DNA of 64,000 bases from Kutzneria kofuensis. GTDB taxonomy: Bacteria > Actinomycetota > Actinomycetes > Mycobacteriales > Pseudonocardiaceae. The notes below the pieces were generated by a model. That model saw nothing but the letters and a program-made list of their open reading frames with translations. It ran no database searches and was not told where the DNA came from. How positions within the stretch are numbered: the first letter of the stretch is position 1; each line of letters starts with the position of its first letter. This document shows, in pieces, positions 24,578 to 33,563 of the stretch. Made by a program: the position numbers and the translations under genes. The stretch spans positions 1,490,038-1,554,037 of the forward strand of contig NZ_JACHIR010000001.1 of the NCBI RefSeq assembly GCF_014203355.1, in the 5' to 3' direction.

Positions 24578-25197
24578 TCTCTTCTTTCCTCTCCGCCGCC
24601 CGCACGGCCGCCGTCCTGCTGCACTCCGCCGAGCTGGCCGAGTCGTGGACCAAGCCCAGCGCCCTGGCCGAGTTCCGGATCTCCGGCCTCGCCGGCCACC
24701 TCGCCGGGCAGGTGTCCAACATGCACCGCTTCCTCGACGCCGCCGTGCCGCCCGACCTGGTGCCGATGGATGCCGTGCGCTACTACACCCAGCACGGCGA
24801 TGTCGACGTCGACTCCGAGGTCGCCACCGGCATCCGCGTGCGCAGCGAAGAACACGCCGGCCCCTCCGCCGCCGACCTCGCCGCCCGCTACGACGCCGCG
24901 CTGGAGTCGGTCGCCGCGCGCCTCGACGGGCTCCCCCCGGAGCTGCCCGTGCTGATGTTCGACCGCTGGGTGCTGCCGCTGGACCAGTGCCTGCTGACCC
25001 GGATCCTCGAACTCGTCGTCCACGCCGACGACCTGGCCGTCAGCCTCGGCGTGCCCACCCCGTCGTTCTCCGACGACGTGGTGGATGCCGCCGTCACCAC
25101 CCTGGCCCGGATCTCGGTGGTCAAGCGGGGGCCGCTGCCGGCGCTGCGGGCCTTGTCCCGCCGCGAACGCGCCGACGGAATGGCCGCCGCGTTCTAG
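24574..25197 (+). CDS. Maleylpyruvate isomerase N-terminal / DinB-fold protein
   Basis: A 207-residue helical-bundle protein of the mycothiol-dependent maleylpyruvate isomerase superfamily. RISGLAGHLAGQVSNMHRFLDAA carries the first metal histidine, and ILELVVHADDLAVSLG the conserved H-x-x-D that completes the site. Such proteins use mycothiol, the actinobacterial thiol, for isomerase or transferase reactions, but the substrate is unknown. GTG 24574 overlaps the MTHFR-like stop, so the genes are coupled. Confidence 0.82.
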   Translation: MISSFLSAARTAAVLLHSAELAESWTKPSALAEFRISGLAGHLAGQVSNMHRFLDAAVPPDLVPMDAVRYYTQHGDVDVDSEVATGIRVRSEEHAGPSAADLAARYDAALESVAARLDGLPPELPVLMFDRWVLPLDQCLLTRILELVVHADDLAVSLGVPTPSFSDDVVDAAVTTLARISVVKRGPLPALRALSRRERADGMAAAF

Positions 25198-25211
25198 CCA
25201 CCCCCTCTTTC

Positions 25212-25264
25212 GCCACATGCGCTTCCCAGGTGGCACCTGGGCGCACATGGGAAGCGCATGTGGC
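25212..25264. repeat. Long palindrome, CCACATGCGCTTCCC family, copy 1
   Basis: Outer arms GCCACATGCGCTTCCCA and its perfect complement (25212-25228 with 25248-25264) enclose an inner palindrome CCAGGTG-G-CACCTGG. It lies between two convergent genes, 15 and 13 bases from their stops, and would act as a bidirectional terminator. The same outer arm recurs at 40413-40463. Confidence 0.75.
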
Positions 25265-25276
25265 AAGCAAGGGGGC

Positions 25277-26434
25277 TCAGAGCGGCAGCGTCATCACCGG
25301 CATGGGCGACTTCAGCGGCGTGCCGACGGCCTTGAGCAGGCCGGTGGCCTTGTCCACCCGGTAGCTCGTCACCGTGGCCGAGTCCTGGTTGGAGGAGAAC
25401 AGGAACGAGCCGGTGGGGTCGAGCCCGATGTGCCGGGGGTTCTTGCCGACGGGCGTGTTGGCGAGCAGCTTCAGCGACGCCCCGCCGTCGCCGACGGCGA
25501 ACACCGCGGCGTTGTCGGCGCCGCGGTTGGACAGGTACACGAACCGCCCGTCGGCGGAGATGACGATCTCGCCGGGGTAGTTGCGCACGCCGGCCGGGGG
25601 CGCGGCGGTGAGGGTGGTCTGCGGCTGGCCGGGGGTCAGGACGCCGGTCGCCGGGTCGTAGGCGGCGACGATGACCGAGTTGCCGAGTTCGTTGGCGATG
25701 TACGCGAACCGGCCGTTGGGGTGGAACGCCAGGTGCCGCGGCCCCTGCCCGGCGGGCACCTTCGCCTGGTGCACGAGCTTGAGCTTGCCGGCGCTGGACA
25801 CCGAGTAGGCGTAGACGGAGTCGGTGCCGAGGTCGACGGCATGCAGGTAGGCGCCGGCGCAGTCGGGCAGGACCTGGTGCGCGTGCGGCCCCTCCTGCCG
25901 GTCGGGGTCGGGCCCGGAGCCCTTGTGCTGCGCGACGTCGGTCGCGGCGCCGAGGCTGCCGTCCGACTTCACGGGCAGCACGACGACACTGCCGGAGTCG
26001 TAGTTGGCGGCCAGCACGTGCTTGCCGTCCGTGGTCACGCACAGGTGCGTGGGCCCGTCGCCCTTGCTGGACTGGCTGTTGAGCACCTTCAACGCGCCGT
26101 TCGAGACGGACAGGGCGGTCACGCGACCGCCCGCCTGCTCGTCGACGGCGTACAGGAACCGCTGCGACGGCGCGAGCGCCAGAAACGAGGGGTTGGACAC
26201 GGAGACCACGGACTTGGCGGTGAGCTGCCCGCTGGCCGGGTCCCAGGTGCCGACGCCGATGCCCTTGCCGGCGCCGTTCCCGTCCGTGTAAGTCCCGATG
26301 AACAGCGGCCGAGTGGTGGCCCGTGACCCGAACACCGGGCCGGCCTCGGCCACGCCACCACTCATCAGAACCGCTCCTCCGACCCCGGCCAGCAGCCCGC
26401 CCAGGAACCGCCGACGATCCAATCCAGGCACCAC
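25277..26434 (-). CDS. Exported lactonase-family beta-propeller (6-phosphogluconolactonase-like)
   Basis: A 385-residue seven-bladed propeller. The N terminus VVPGLDRRRFLGGLLAGVGG is a Tat signal (RRRFLGG). The mature protein opens PLFIGTYTDGNGAGKGIGV, the first strand of the Lactonase (YkgB/PgL) family. Repeated blades are of the form GP-THLCVTTDGKHVLAANYDSGSV, GPRHLAFHPNGRFAYIANE and NPRHIGLDPTGSFLFSSNQ, with the active-site GP.H histidines. Export makes a role in the pentose phosphate pathway unlikely; the real substrate may be an extracellular lactone. Start at GTG 26434, eight bases after AAGGGG; GTG 26431 is equally possible. Confidence 0.88.
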   Translation of the reverse strand: MVPGLDRRRFLGGLLAGVGGAVLMSGGVAEAGPVFGSRATTRPLFIGTYTDGNGAGKGIGVGTWDPASGQLTAKSVVSVSNPSFLALAPSQRFLYAVDEQAGGRVTALSVSNGALKVLNSQSSKGDGPTHLCVTTDGKHVLAANYDSGSVVVLPVKSDGSLGAATDVAQHKGSGPDPDRQEGPHAHQVLPDCAGAYLHAVDLGTDSVYAYSVSSAGKLKLVHQAKVPAGQGPRHLAFHPNGRFAYIANELGNSVIVAAYDPATGVLTPGQPQTTLTAAPPAGVRNYPGEIVISADGRFVYLSNRGADNAAVFAVGDGGASLKLLANTPVGKNPRHIGLDPTGSFLFSSNQDSATVTSYRVDKATGLLKAVGTPLKSPMPVMTLPL

Positions 26435-26501
26435 ACGCCCCTTTCGGCCAACAACGGCGGCGTGCCGCCACTGTGGCCTAGACCATCGCCGCAGGCAAGG
26501 C

Positions 26502-26596
26502 GTGCAACCAAGGTTGCACATTGCGCAACATCAGCTGCACGCAACGAATCGCCGTCAGATAATCGAACAGCGCAACAGACTGGTGCCATACGCAAC
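26502..26596. promoter_or_regulatory. Cluster of CGCAAC sites plus an 18-base palindrome
   Basis: The perfect palindrome GTGCAACC-AA-GGTTGCAC (26502-26519) is followed by TTGCGCAA (26521-26528). Four direct CGCAAC repeats start at 26524, 26540, 26571 and 26591, at spacings of 16, 31 and 20 bases, near whole or half helical turns. It lies between the divergent lactonase and ornithine aminotransferase genes. Multiple phased sites fit a wrapping regulator of the Lrp/AsnC type, which commonly controls rocD, but none is encoded nearby. Confidence 0.5.
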
Positions 26597-26629
26597 GTAG
26601 ACCGGATGAAATCACCGTCGGGGGCCATC

Positions 26630-26635
26630 TAGCCT
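26630..26635 (+). promoter_or_regulatory. -10 box of the ornithine aminotransferase gene
   Basis: TAGCCT ends six bases before ATG 26642 and no ribosome site precedes the ATG, so the mRNA is probably leaderless. The CGCAAC cluster lies immediately upstream. Confidence 0.5.
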
Positions 26636-26641
26636 TGGGAC

Positions 26642-27865
26642 ATGACCGCCACCATCGACACCCCCGCAACGGCCGCAAGTTTCATCGAGCTCGACGAGCG
26701 GTGGAGCACGCACAACTACCACCCGCTGCCGGTCGTCATCGCCGAGGGCGACGGCGCCTGGGTGACCGATGTCGACGGCAACCGGTACCTGGACTTCCTG
26801 TCCGGCTACTCGGCACTGAACTTCGGCCACCGCCACCCGGCCCTGGTCGCCGCCGCCGTCGAGCAGCTGGGCCGGGTCACGCTGACCAGCCGCGCCTTCC
26901 ACCACGACCAGTTCGGCCTGTTCTGCCGCGAGCTGGCCGAGCTCACCGGCACGGACCTGGTGCTGCCGATGAACTCCGGCGCCGAGGCGGTCGAGTCGGC
27001 GATCAAGGTCGCCCGCAAGTGGGCGTACCAGGTGAAGGGCCTGCCGGCGGGCACCGCGCAGATCGTGGTCGCCGGCTCCAACTTCCACGGCCGCACCACC
27101 ACCATCGTGTCGTTCTCCACCGACGACACCGCGCGCGCCGACTTCGGGCCGTTCACCCCGGGCTTCACCGTGGTCGAGTACGGCGACCTGGACGCGATGG
27201 CGGCCGCGATCACCGAGCACACCGCGGCCGTGCTGATCGAGCCGATCCAGGGCGAGGCCGGCGTGGTCGTGCCACCGGCCGGCTACCTGGCCGGCATCCG
27301 CCGGCTCTGCGACGAGCGCGACGTGCTGATGATCGCCGACGAGATCCAGTCCGGCCTGGCCCGCACCGGCGAGCTGCTCGCACTGGACCACGAGGGCGTG
27401 CGCGCCGACCTGTACACGCTGGGCAAGGCCCTGGGCGGCGGCATCATGCCGGTGTCGGCGGTGGTCGGCCGCGCCGACGTGCTCGGCGTGCTGCGCCCCG
27501 GCGAGCACGGCTCGACCTTCGGCGGCAACCCGCTGGCCTGTGCGGTCGGCCGCGCCGTGGTCAAGCTGCTGGCCACCGGCGAGTTCCAGCAGCGTTCCCG
27601 CGAGCTCGGCGCGTACCTGCACGAGCGGCTCGGCGAGCTGATCGGGCACGGCGCCGCCGAGGTGCGCGGCCGCGGCCTGTGGGCCGGCGTGGAGATCGCC
27701 CCCGGCGGTCCGGCCGGGCGCGCGGCCTCCGAGGCGCTGGCCAAGCGGGGCGTGCTGTGCAAGGAAACCCACGACACCACGCTGCGCGTCGCGCCGCCGC
27801 TGGTGATCACCCGCGAGGAGATCGATCGCGGCGTGGACGCGATCGCCAACGTTATAGGTAGGTAA
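26642..27865 (+). CDS. rocD: Ornithine aminotransferase
   Basis: A 407-residue class III PLP enzyme transferring the delta-amino group of ornithine to 2-oxoglutarate to give glutamate-5-semialdehyde. Ornithine-specific features are STHNYHPLPVVIAEGDG at the start (Tyr/His pocket), YLDFLSGYSALNFGHRHP, NSGAEAVESAIKVARKW, IADEIQSGLARTG and the PLP lysine K262 (YTLGKALGGGIMP). Length equals the family norm. It has no ornithine or arginine catabolic neighbours in the window. Confidence 0.95.
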   Translation: MTATIDTPATAASFIELDERWSTHNYHPLPVVIAEGDGAWVTDVDGNRYLDFLSGYSALNFGHRHPALVAAAVEQLGRVTLTSRAFHHDQFGLFCRELAELTGTDLVLPMNSGAEAVESAIKVARKWAYQVKGLPAGTAQIVVAGSNFHGRTTTIVSFSTDDTARADFGPFTPGFTVVEYGDLDAMAAAITEHTAAVLIEPIQGEAGVVVPPAGYLAGIRRLCDERDVLMIADEIQSGLARTGELLALDHEGVRADLYTLGKALGGGIMPVSAVVGRADVLGVLRPGEHGSTFGGNPLACAVGRAVVKLLATGEFQQRSRELGAYLHERLGELIGHGAAEVRGRGLWAGVEIAPGGPAGRAASEALAKRGVLCKETHDTTLRVAPPLVITREEIDRGVDAIANVIGR

Positions 27866-27908
27866 AATGCCGTACCGCATGTGACCCACGTCATGAGACG
27901 TTGGCCGC

Positions 27909-28733
27909 ATGGACACGGCTTCGGTGGCGCGGCTGGGCATCGACGACCTCGCCGCGTGTCTCGACCTGGCGGCCGACCGGCAGTGGCCGCGGGAACGGCG
28001 CAAGTGGTCGTTCCTGCTCACCGTCGGCGAGGCCTACGGCCTGCGGGATCGGGCGGACCTGGCCGGCTCGGTGGTGCTGAGCCGGTTCGGTCCGCGGCTG
28101 GCCTGGATCGGGATGATGCTGGTGGCGGAGCGCTGGAACCGCCGCGGCCTCGGCCGCGCGCTCATGCGGCACGCCATGGACAACGCCGGCGCCGGCACGA
28201 TCGCCTTGTACGCCACCGATGCCGGCCTGCCGCTGTACGAGTCGCTGGGCTTTCGGGCGACCGGAACCGTGTTCACCCACCGCGGCCGCTTCGCCGGCGC
28301 CGGCACGCGCACCGGCCGCACCCGGCCCTTCACCGGGGCCGATCTCGATGCCGTGCACCGTCTCGACGCCGAAGTCACCGGAGCCGACCGCGGTCGCCTG
28401 CTGACCGGATACCTCCGCTTCGCCGGCCAGGTCCGGGTTCTGGAGACCGACGGCATGATCACCGGCTACGCCGGCTCGTGGCGGGACGGCGAGACCGTGG
28501 TCATCGGCCCGGTGATCGCCGCTCGGATTTCCGACGCCCAGGCCCTGGTCGTCGACGTCGCGTCCACTGTGGACGGCCCGGTGCGCCTCGACACCGACAA
28601 CGTCGAGCTGGCGGCCTGGGCCGCCACCCGGGGCCTGCCCCGCTCGTTCGAGGCGACGACCATGGTGCGCGGCGACGACCTGCCCGGCGACCGGTCCCGG
28701 CTGTTCACACCTGTGATGCAGGCCCTGGGCTGA
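27909..28733 (+). CDS. GNAT-family N-acetyltransferase with C-terminal extension
   Basis: A 274-residue protein. The GNAT domain spans about 1-130, with acetyl-CoA loop RWNRRGLGRALMRHAM and the tail ATDAGLPLYESLGFRATG. The second half (140-274), starting RTRPFTGADLDAVHRLDAEVTGADRGRLL, matches the Acetyltransf_18-type partner domain. Two-domain GNATs of this kind are common in actinobacteria with unknown substrates. The 43-base gap before it holds TAAAAT at the end of rocD, a possible -10. A large NACHT gene follows 24 bases later on the same strand, but no functional link is evident. Confidence 0.85.
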   Translation: MDTASVARLGIDDLAACLDLAADRQWPRERRKWSFLLTVGEAYGLRDRADLAGSVVLSRFGPRLAWIGMMLVAERWNRRGLGRALMRHAMDNAGAGTIALYATDAGLPLYESLGFRATGTVFTHRGRFAGAGTRTGRTRPFTGADLDAVHRLDAEVTGADRGRLLTGYLRFAGQVRVLETDGMITGYAGSWRDGETVVIGPVIAARISDAQALVVDVASTVDGPVRLDTDNVELAAWAATRGLPRSFEATTMVRGDDLPGDRSRLFTPVMQALG

Positions 28734-28757
28734 CTCACCCGTCCGCCGTCTTGCCGG

Positions 28758-31700
28758 TTGCGACCGCTCAGCAGCAACCTCCTGTGGTCGGAGGGAGCCG
28801 TCATCATCGGACTGGACGCCGTCGCGGGAAAGATCGGTCAGGCTGTCGCCCAGCGGGCCGCGAAGGCATGGTTGGACAAGCAGCGCAAAGCCGGCGAACG
28901 CAGGTCGTCGCTGGCCGAGCTCGCCGCCGCGGAACTGTCGACCGCCCGTCAGCGGGACAAGCTGGCGCATCTCGTCGAAGGCATCAGTCACCAGGTCGGC
29001 GACCAGCTCGAACCCCTGCTGGTGGCCAAGTTCAGCGCGCTACCGGAGAACGAGCTGAACGCGGCACTTGACGCCGTGACAATCGCACTCGGCGACACGG
29101 ACCTGTCCGACCGCGCGATTCTCGACGTTGACGCCGATCCTGACGAGCTCGCCCGCCGGATCCGCCAGCACACACCGACCGACGCCGGACTGTCCGAGTC
29201 AGCGCACCGGCTCTACGACCTGGCACTCGATCAGGCATGTCGCTACCTGGTGCAGGTGGTTCGTCAACTGCCCGCTTTCCAGCCCAGGGCATTGGCCGAG
29301 GTGCTGAGCCGGGCGACAGCACAGGCCGCGCAGCTCGACGAGGTGCTGTCGCGGTTGCCACGAACGAGCCTGCGCGCGCCACAAGGCACCGACAACGACG
29401 ACGAGTTCACGGCCGAGTACCTGCGTTATGTGACGAACAATCTCGACCGACTGGAACTGCTCGGACTGAGCATGCGCAACCGCCCCAAGCTGGCGTTGAC
29501 CGTCGCGTACCTCAGCCTGACGGTCTCCGAGGAACAGAACCGGCACCGCAAGGACGCCGTCGACGCCGGCCGCTGGTTCGGTGCCGTCGAGGCCGATCGT
29601 GCGGGCACCCGTACGCGCGTTGAGGCCGCTCTCACTGATCGAACCCTGGTGCGCGGTGACGCCGGCTCGGGCAAGACCACCCTGCTCGACTGGCTCGCGG
29701 TCACCGCGGCGCGCGGTGCGTTCAGCGACCAACTACGGGAGTGGAACGGACACGTCCCGCTACCCATCCGGTTGCGTCGCTACGCCGATGCGCAGCTACC
29801 GCGCCCCGAACAGTTCCTCGACCACGCCGCCAGCTGGCTCGTCGGTGTGATGCCTGCGGGATGGGTGCACCGCTGTCTGCGTTCCGGCCGCGCGCTCGTA
29901 TTGGTTGATGGCGTCGACGAAGTGCGACCGAACAAACGCCATCAGGTCCGGGAATGGCTGCACGAACTCGGCACCACCTTTCCCGAGGTCAAGATCGTGG
30001 TCACGTCGCGTCCCGCAGCCGCCGACGAGCGTTGGCTCACCGCGCAGGGCTTCACTTCCGTGTTGCTGGAGCAGATGAGCCCCGCCGATGTGATGATCTT
30101 CCTCGATCGCTGGCACGAAGCCGCCCGCAACGCCGACGCCCTGCCTTGCCCCGTGGACGCGCTGCCGGCCGCACAGCGCCGTCTGGTGAGCCAGCTCGAC
30201 AGCCGCGAACACCTCCGCGCCCTGGCCGCGAACCCCTTGCTGTGTGCCATGTTGTGCGCTCTCAACCTCGGCCGCACGGCGCAGTTGCCGCACAACCGCA
30301 TCGAGTTGTACCAGTCGGCGCTGACCATGCTCCTGGAACTGCGCGACGCCGAGCGGGAGGTCTCCGGACTTCTCGGCGCCGCCGAGAAGTCCGTGTTGCT
30401 GCGGGACCTGGCGTGGCGGCTCACCATGGCCAACCGCAGCCAGCTTCCGACGGCCAAGGTGCGTGAACACGTCGGGCGCAAGGTCCGTTCGATGCCCAAC
30501 ACCACCGCCGAGCCAGCCGCCATCGTCACGCACCTGCTGGAACGCAGCGGCGTCATCCGGGAACCCGTCCCTGGTCAGGTCGACTTCGTGCATCGGACGT
30601 TCCAGGAGTATCTGGCGGCGGCCGAAGCCATCCAGGACAACCAGATCGAGACGCTGATCAGCCACGCCCACCTGGATTCGTGGTGGGAAACAGTGGTCAT
30701 GGCCTGCGGTCACGCCCAGCGGTCCCAGGTCGGAGAGCTGATCACCGGCATCCTCGACGCCGCCGACGCGGCGACCGGCAGGCGCGCCCGCCGGCTGCGG
30801 CTGCTCGCCGCGGCCTGCCTGGAAACGGTGACCGATGTCCAGGCCGAGGTCAACGACCGCCTGGACGAGGTGATCCGGGAACGACTGGTGCCGCCGAGGC
30901 ACGTCCGGGAAACGCGGTCCCTGGCCTCGATCGGCCCGCGGGTACTGCACTACCTGCCGACCAGTCTGTCCGGCATGTCGAATGCCGCGGCAAGGGCCAC
31001 GGTTCGCACTGTGGCCCTCACCGCCAGCCCGGAAGCCATGGCCAGGCTCGCGATGTACGCAGCCGATCCTCGATTCGAGGTGCAAGACGAACTCGCGATG
31101 GCATGGAAGTACTTCGACCCGGAACGGTACGCGCGGGACGTGCTCGCCGACGCCCCTCTGATCGACGGTCTCATCGAAGTGAGTTCCAAACGAATGATCA
31201 AGCACCTTTCGACGCTGAAGAATCTGAGATCGACCACGGTCTGGCTGCCCAACGAGGAGCCGCAGACCTCGCTGGACATACTTTCCGGCGTGCACAACCT
31301 GCGACACTTGAGAATGCAGCTCGATGGCGATATCGATGTGTCCCCACTGGAAGCACACCCCAAGCTCGAAACCGTGGCACTTTTCCAGGCAAACCGGTTC
31401 GCCAATCTCGACACGCTCGCAGGCCTACCCACCCTCTCCTACCTGAACCTGAGGCAGCTGTCCCCCCACCAAGAACTCAAGTTCCTCAACCTGCTCGGCG
31501 AACTGAAGGATCTCTCCCTGGGAGACCTGGCATCGACAATCGACACCACACCATTCGAAGGACTGCAGTCGCTCGAGAACCTCAGCATCGAACTCTGGCC
31601 GACAGAAATCGATCCACGAGTTCTCGGCAACCTAGGGCAACTCAGGCGGGTGCGCCTGGCCTGGCAAACCAGCCCTGAAGTACTTCCGAGATTCGCGGCC

Positions 31701-31931
31701 GCGCTACCCACTCTCGCCGAACTGGTGCTCGTCGGCAAGATCACAGCCGACCTCACTCCCGTCAAAAAGTTGACCAGCCTCAACCATTTGATAGTAATCG
31801 GACCCCACTGGGGCGCAACCGTCGACTTGCGACCGCTCGCCGGAATGTCGATACGACTAGAACTGTATCGCGACTCCTCGTACGACGGCGTTGACGAGCT
31901 GGGCCCCGATGTTTTGATTAAATGGCGCTGA
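28758..31931 (+). CDS. NACHT NTPase with C-terminal leucine-rich repeats (bacterial NLR-like)
   Basis: A 1057-residue STAND NTPase. The N-terminal helical domain (about 16-240; IIGLDAVAGKIGQAVAQRAAKAWL) matches the helical module that precedes NACHT in actinobacteria. The NACHT domain has Walker A GDAGSGKTT (300-308), Walker B VLVDGVDEV (381-389), sensor VVTSRP and the winged-helix end VDFVHRTFQEYLAAAEAI (about 610). Residues 820-1040 are leucine-rich repeats (LKNLRSTTVWLP, LRHLRMQLDGDIDVSPL, PTLSYLNLRQL, LKDLSLGDL). This is the domain order of eukaryotic NLRs; bacterial relatives are anti-phage proteins. The LRR part has visibly more A/T than its neighbours, suggesting transfer or fast evolution. 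The start is uncertain: TTG 28758 is the only standard in-frame option besides CTG 28782, while the best Shine-Dalgarno precedes GTC/ATC at 28800-28803. Confidence 0.9.
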   Translation: MRPLSSNLLWSEGAVIIGLDAVAGKIGQAVAQRAAKAWLDKQRKAGERRSSLAELAAAELSTARQRDKLAHLVEGISHQVGDQLEPLLVAKFSALPENELNAALDAVTIALGDTDLSDRAILDVDADPDELARRIRQHTPTDAGLSESAHRLYDLALDQACRYLVQVVRQLPAFQPRALAEVLSRATAQAAQLDEVLSRLPRTSLRAPQGTDNDDEFTAEYLRYVTNNLDRLELLGLSMRNRPKLALTVAYLSLTVSEEQNRHRKDAVDAGRWFGAVEADRAGTRTRVEAALTDRTLVRGDAGSGKTTLLDWLAVTAARGAFSDQLREWNGHVPLPIRLRRYADAQLPRPEQFLDHAASWLVGVMPAGWVHRCLRSGRALVLVDGVDEVRPNKRHQVREWLHELGTTFPEVKIVVTSRPAAADERWLTAQGFTSVLLEQMSPADVMIFLDRWHEAARNADALPCPVDALPAAQRRLVSQLDSREHLRALAANPLLCAMLCALNLGRTAQLPHNRIELYQSALTMLLELRDAEREVSGLLGAAEKSVLLRDLAWRLTMANRSQLPTAKVREHVGRKVRSMPNTTAEPAAIVTHLLERSGVIREPVPGQVDFVHRTFQEYLAAAEAIQDNQIETLISHAHLDSWWETVVMACGHAQRSQVGELITGILDAADAATGRRARRLRLLAAACLETVTDVQAEVNDRLDEVIRERLVPPRHVRETRSLASIGPRVLHYLPTSLSGMSNAAARATVRTVALTASPEAMARLAMYAADPRFEVQDELAMAWKYFDPERYARDVLADAPLIDGLIEVSSKRMIKHLSTLKNLRSTTVWLPNEEPQTSLDILSGVHNLRHLRMQLDGDIDVSPLEAHPKLETVALFQANRFANLDTLAGLPTLSYLNLRQLSPHQELKFLNLLGELKDLSLGDLASTIDTTPFEGLQSLENLSIELWPTEIDPRVLGNLGQLRRVRLAWQTSPEVLPRFAAALPTLAELVLVGKITADLTPVKKLTSLNHLIVIGPHWGATVDLRPLAGMSIRLELYRDSSYDGVDELGPDVLIKWR

Positions 31932-32065
31932 GCGGCCGCGCGATGCCAGCTCGACGACCTCGCAGACCCGAGCTCTTCGCTACGGGCAGTGAGCGAGGTT
32001 GCTCCACCACGGTTGTCTTCGAGTTAAACCTTGTCTCGGACGAAGTCTCGGTGTTGGGTCGCGCC

Positions 32066-33556
32066 ATGCGCACCCGAGTGCTGTTGACTCTCGCTGTCGC
32101 GGCCGCCGCGGCAGTCCTGCCGATCTCGAGCACGGCCACCGCCGCCCCGGCGGCGCCGGTGTCCCCGGCCCAGCCGCCGAATCCGACCACCGTGCACGAG
32201 TGGCTGACCACCCCGGGCGTGGAGACGCCGACGGACGTGCGGTTGCCGCTCAACAGCACCGTGACCAAGACCCCGGTCACCGTGCACGTGGACCCGAACG
32301 TCAGATACCAGACGGTGTCCGGCTTCGGCGCGGCGATCACCGACTCCTCGGCGCACGTGCTCTACGGCCTGACGCCGGAGAACCGGGCCGAGGTGATGAA
32401 GAACCTGTTCGACCCCGAGGCCGGCGCCGGCATCGACTTCCTGCGGCAGCCGATCGGCGCCTCGGACTTCGCCGTCGGCCAGGACTACAGCTACGACGAC
32501 CTGCCGGCCGGCCAGACCGACTACCAGATGCGGCACTTCTCCATCGCCCACGACGAGGCGCAGATCCTGCCGCTGCTGCGGCAGGCCCGGGGGCTCAACC
32601 CGCACATCCAGATCGTCGCCAGCCCGTGGAGCATGCCCGGCTGGATGAAGACGTCCGGCTCCATGATCGACGGCAAGCTGATCGACGACCCGAAGATCTA
32701 CCGCGCCTACGCGCTGTACCTGGTGAAGTTCGTCCAGGCCTACCAGCGGGCCGGCGTGCCGGTGGACTACCTCACCGTGCAGAACGAGCCGCAGGCGTTG
32801 GAGCGCAAGAACTATCCCGGCACCGACCTGTCCTGGGAGCAGGAGGCCAAGGTGATCGAGGCGCTCGGGCCGGCACTGCGCGCCGCCGGGCTGCGCACCA
32901 AGATCCTCGCCTTCGACCACAACTGGTCCGAGCACCCCGGTGACATCTCCTCACACCAGCGCGCCGACGAGGACCCGGAGCCGAACTACCCGTACGACCT
33001 GCTGGCCACCGACGCCTACCGCTGGGTCGCCGGCACCGCCTACCACTGCTACTACGGCGACCCGACCGCGCAGACCGGGCTGAAGGCGGCCTTCCCCGGC
33101 AAGGACATCTTCATGACCGAGTGCGAGGGCGGCGACTCCGCCACGATCATCGGCGTGATGCAGAACTGGGGCCGCAGCTCCATCGACTGGAACATCGCGC
33201 TGGACGAGAACCACGGCCCGCACCTGGGCGGCTGCGGCAGCTGCAACGGCACGATCACCGTCAACTCGGTGTCCAAGGCCGTGACCTACAACGACCAGTA
33301 CCGGGACATCGAGCACTTCTCCAAGTTCGTGCCGACCGGCGCCACGCACATCGCCAGCACCGTCGACACCAACTCCAGCAAGGGCGCGCCGCTGACCACG
33401 GTCGCGTTCACCAACCCGGACCGCTCCACCACCCTGGTGGCCCTCAACACCGGCACGACGACGCAGACCTTCACCGTCGTCTACGGCACGCACTCCTTCG
33501 ACGCCACCCTGCCCGCCGGCGGCACCGTCACCTACCAGTGGGCCCCCATCCACTGA
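32066..33556 (+). CDS. Secreted glycoside hydrolase family 30 enzyme
   Basis: A 496-residue exported enzyme with a Sec signal (MRTRVLLTLAVAAAAAVLPISS, cleaved near ATAAPAA). The GH30 opening is RYQTVSGFGAAITDSSAHVL. The acid/base Glu is in DYLTVQNEPQAL and the nucleophile Glu in FMTECEGGDS. The C-terminal beta-sandwich (about 420-496, THIASTVDTNS ... GGTVTYQW) is normal for GH30. Substrates in the family include beta-glucosyl, beta-fucosyl, xylan and beta-1,6-glucan; the loop set resembles the glucosylceramidase/endo-beta-1,6-glucanase group. The frame is open from 31922, but ATG 32066 begins the signal peptide. Confidence 0.92.
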   Translation: MRTRVLLTLAVAAAAAVLPISSTATAAPAAPVSPAQPPNPTTVHEWLTTPGVETPTDVRLPLNSTVTKTPVTVHVDPNVRYQTVSGFGAAITDSSAHVLYGLTPENRAEVMKNLFDPEAGAGIDFLRQPIGASDFAVGQDYSYDDLPAGQTDYQMRHFSIAHDEAQILPLLRQARGLNPHIQIVASPWSMPGWMKTSGSMIDGKLIDDPKIYRAYALYLVKFVQAYQRAGVPVDYLTVQNEPQALERKNYPGTDLSWEQEAKVIEALGPALRAAGLRTKILAFDHNWSEHPGDISSHQRADEDPEPNYPYDLLATDAYRWVAGTAYHCYYGDPTAQTGLKAAFPGKDIFMTECEGGDSATIIGVMQNWGRSSIDWNIALDENHGPHLGGCGSCNGTITVNSVSKAVTYNDQYRDIEHFSKFVPTGATHIASTVDTNSSKGAPLTTVAFTNPDRSTTLVALNTGTTTQTFTVVYGTHSFDATLPAGGTVTYQWAPIH

Positions 33557-33563
33557 GTTTTTG

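Noticed and set aside
26478-26678. 66-codon minus-strand frame with a protein-like stretch (SVALFDYLTAIRCVQLMLRNVQ)
   Set aside because: It overlaps the CGCAAC array and runs into the start of rocD; the apparent helix comes from the repeats, and no homologue is recognised.
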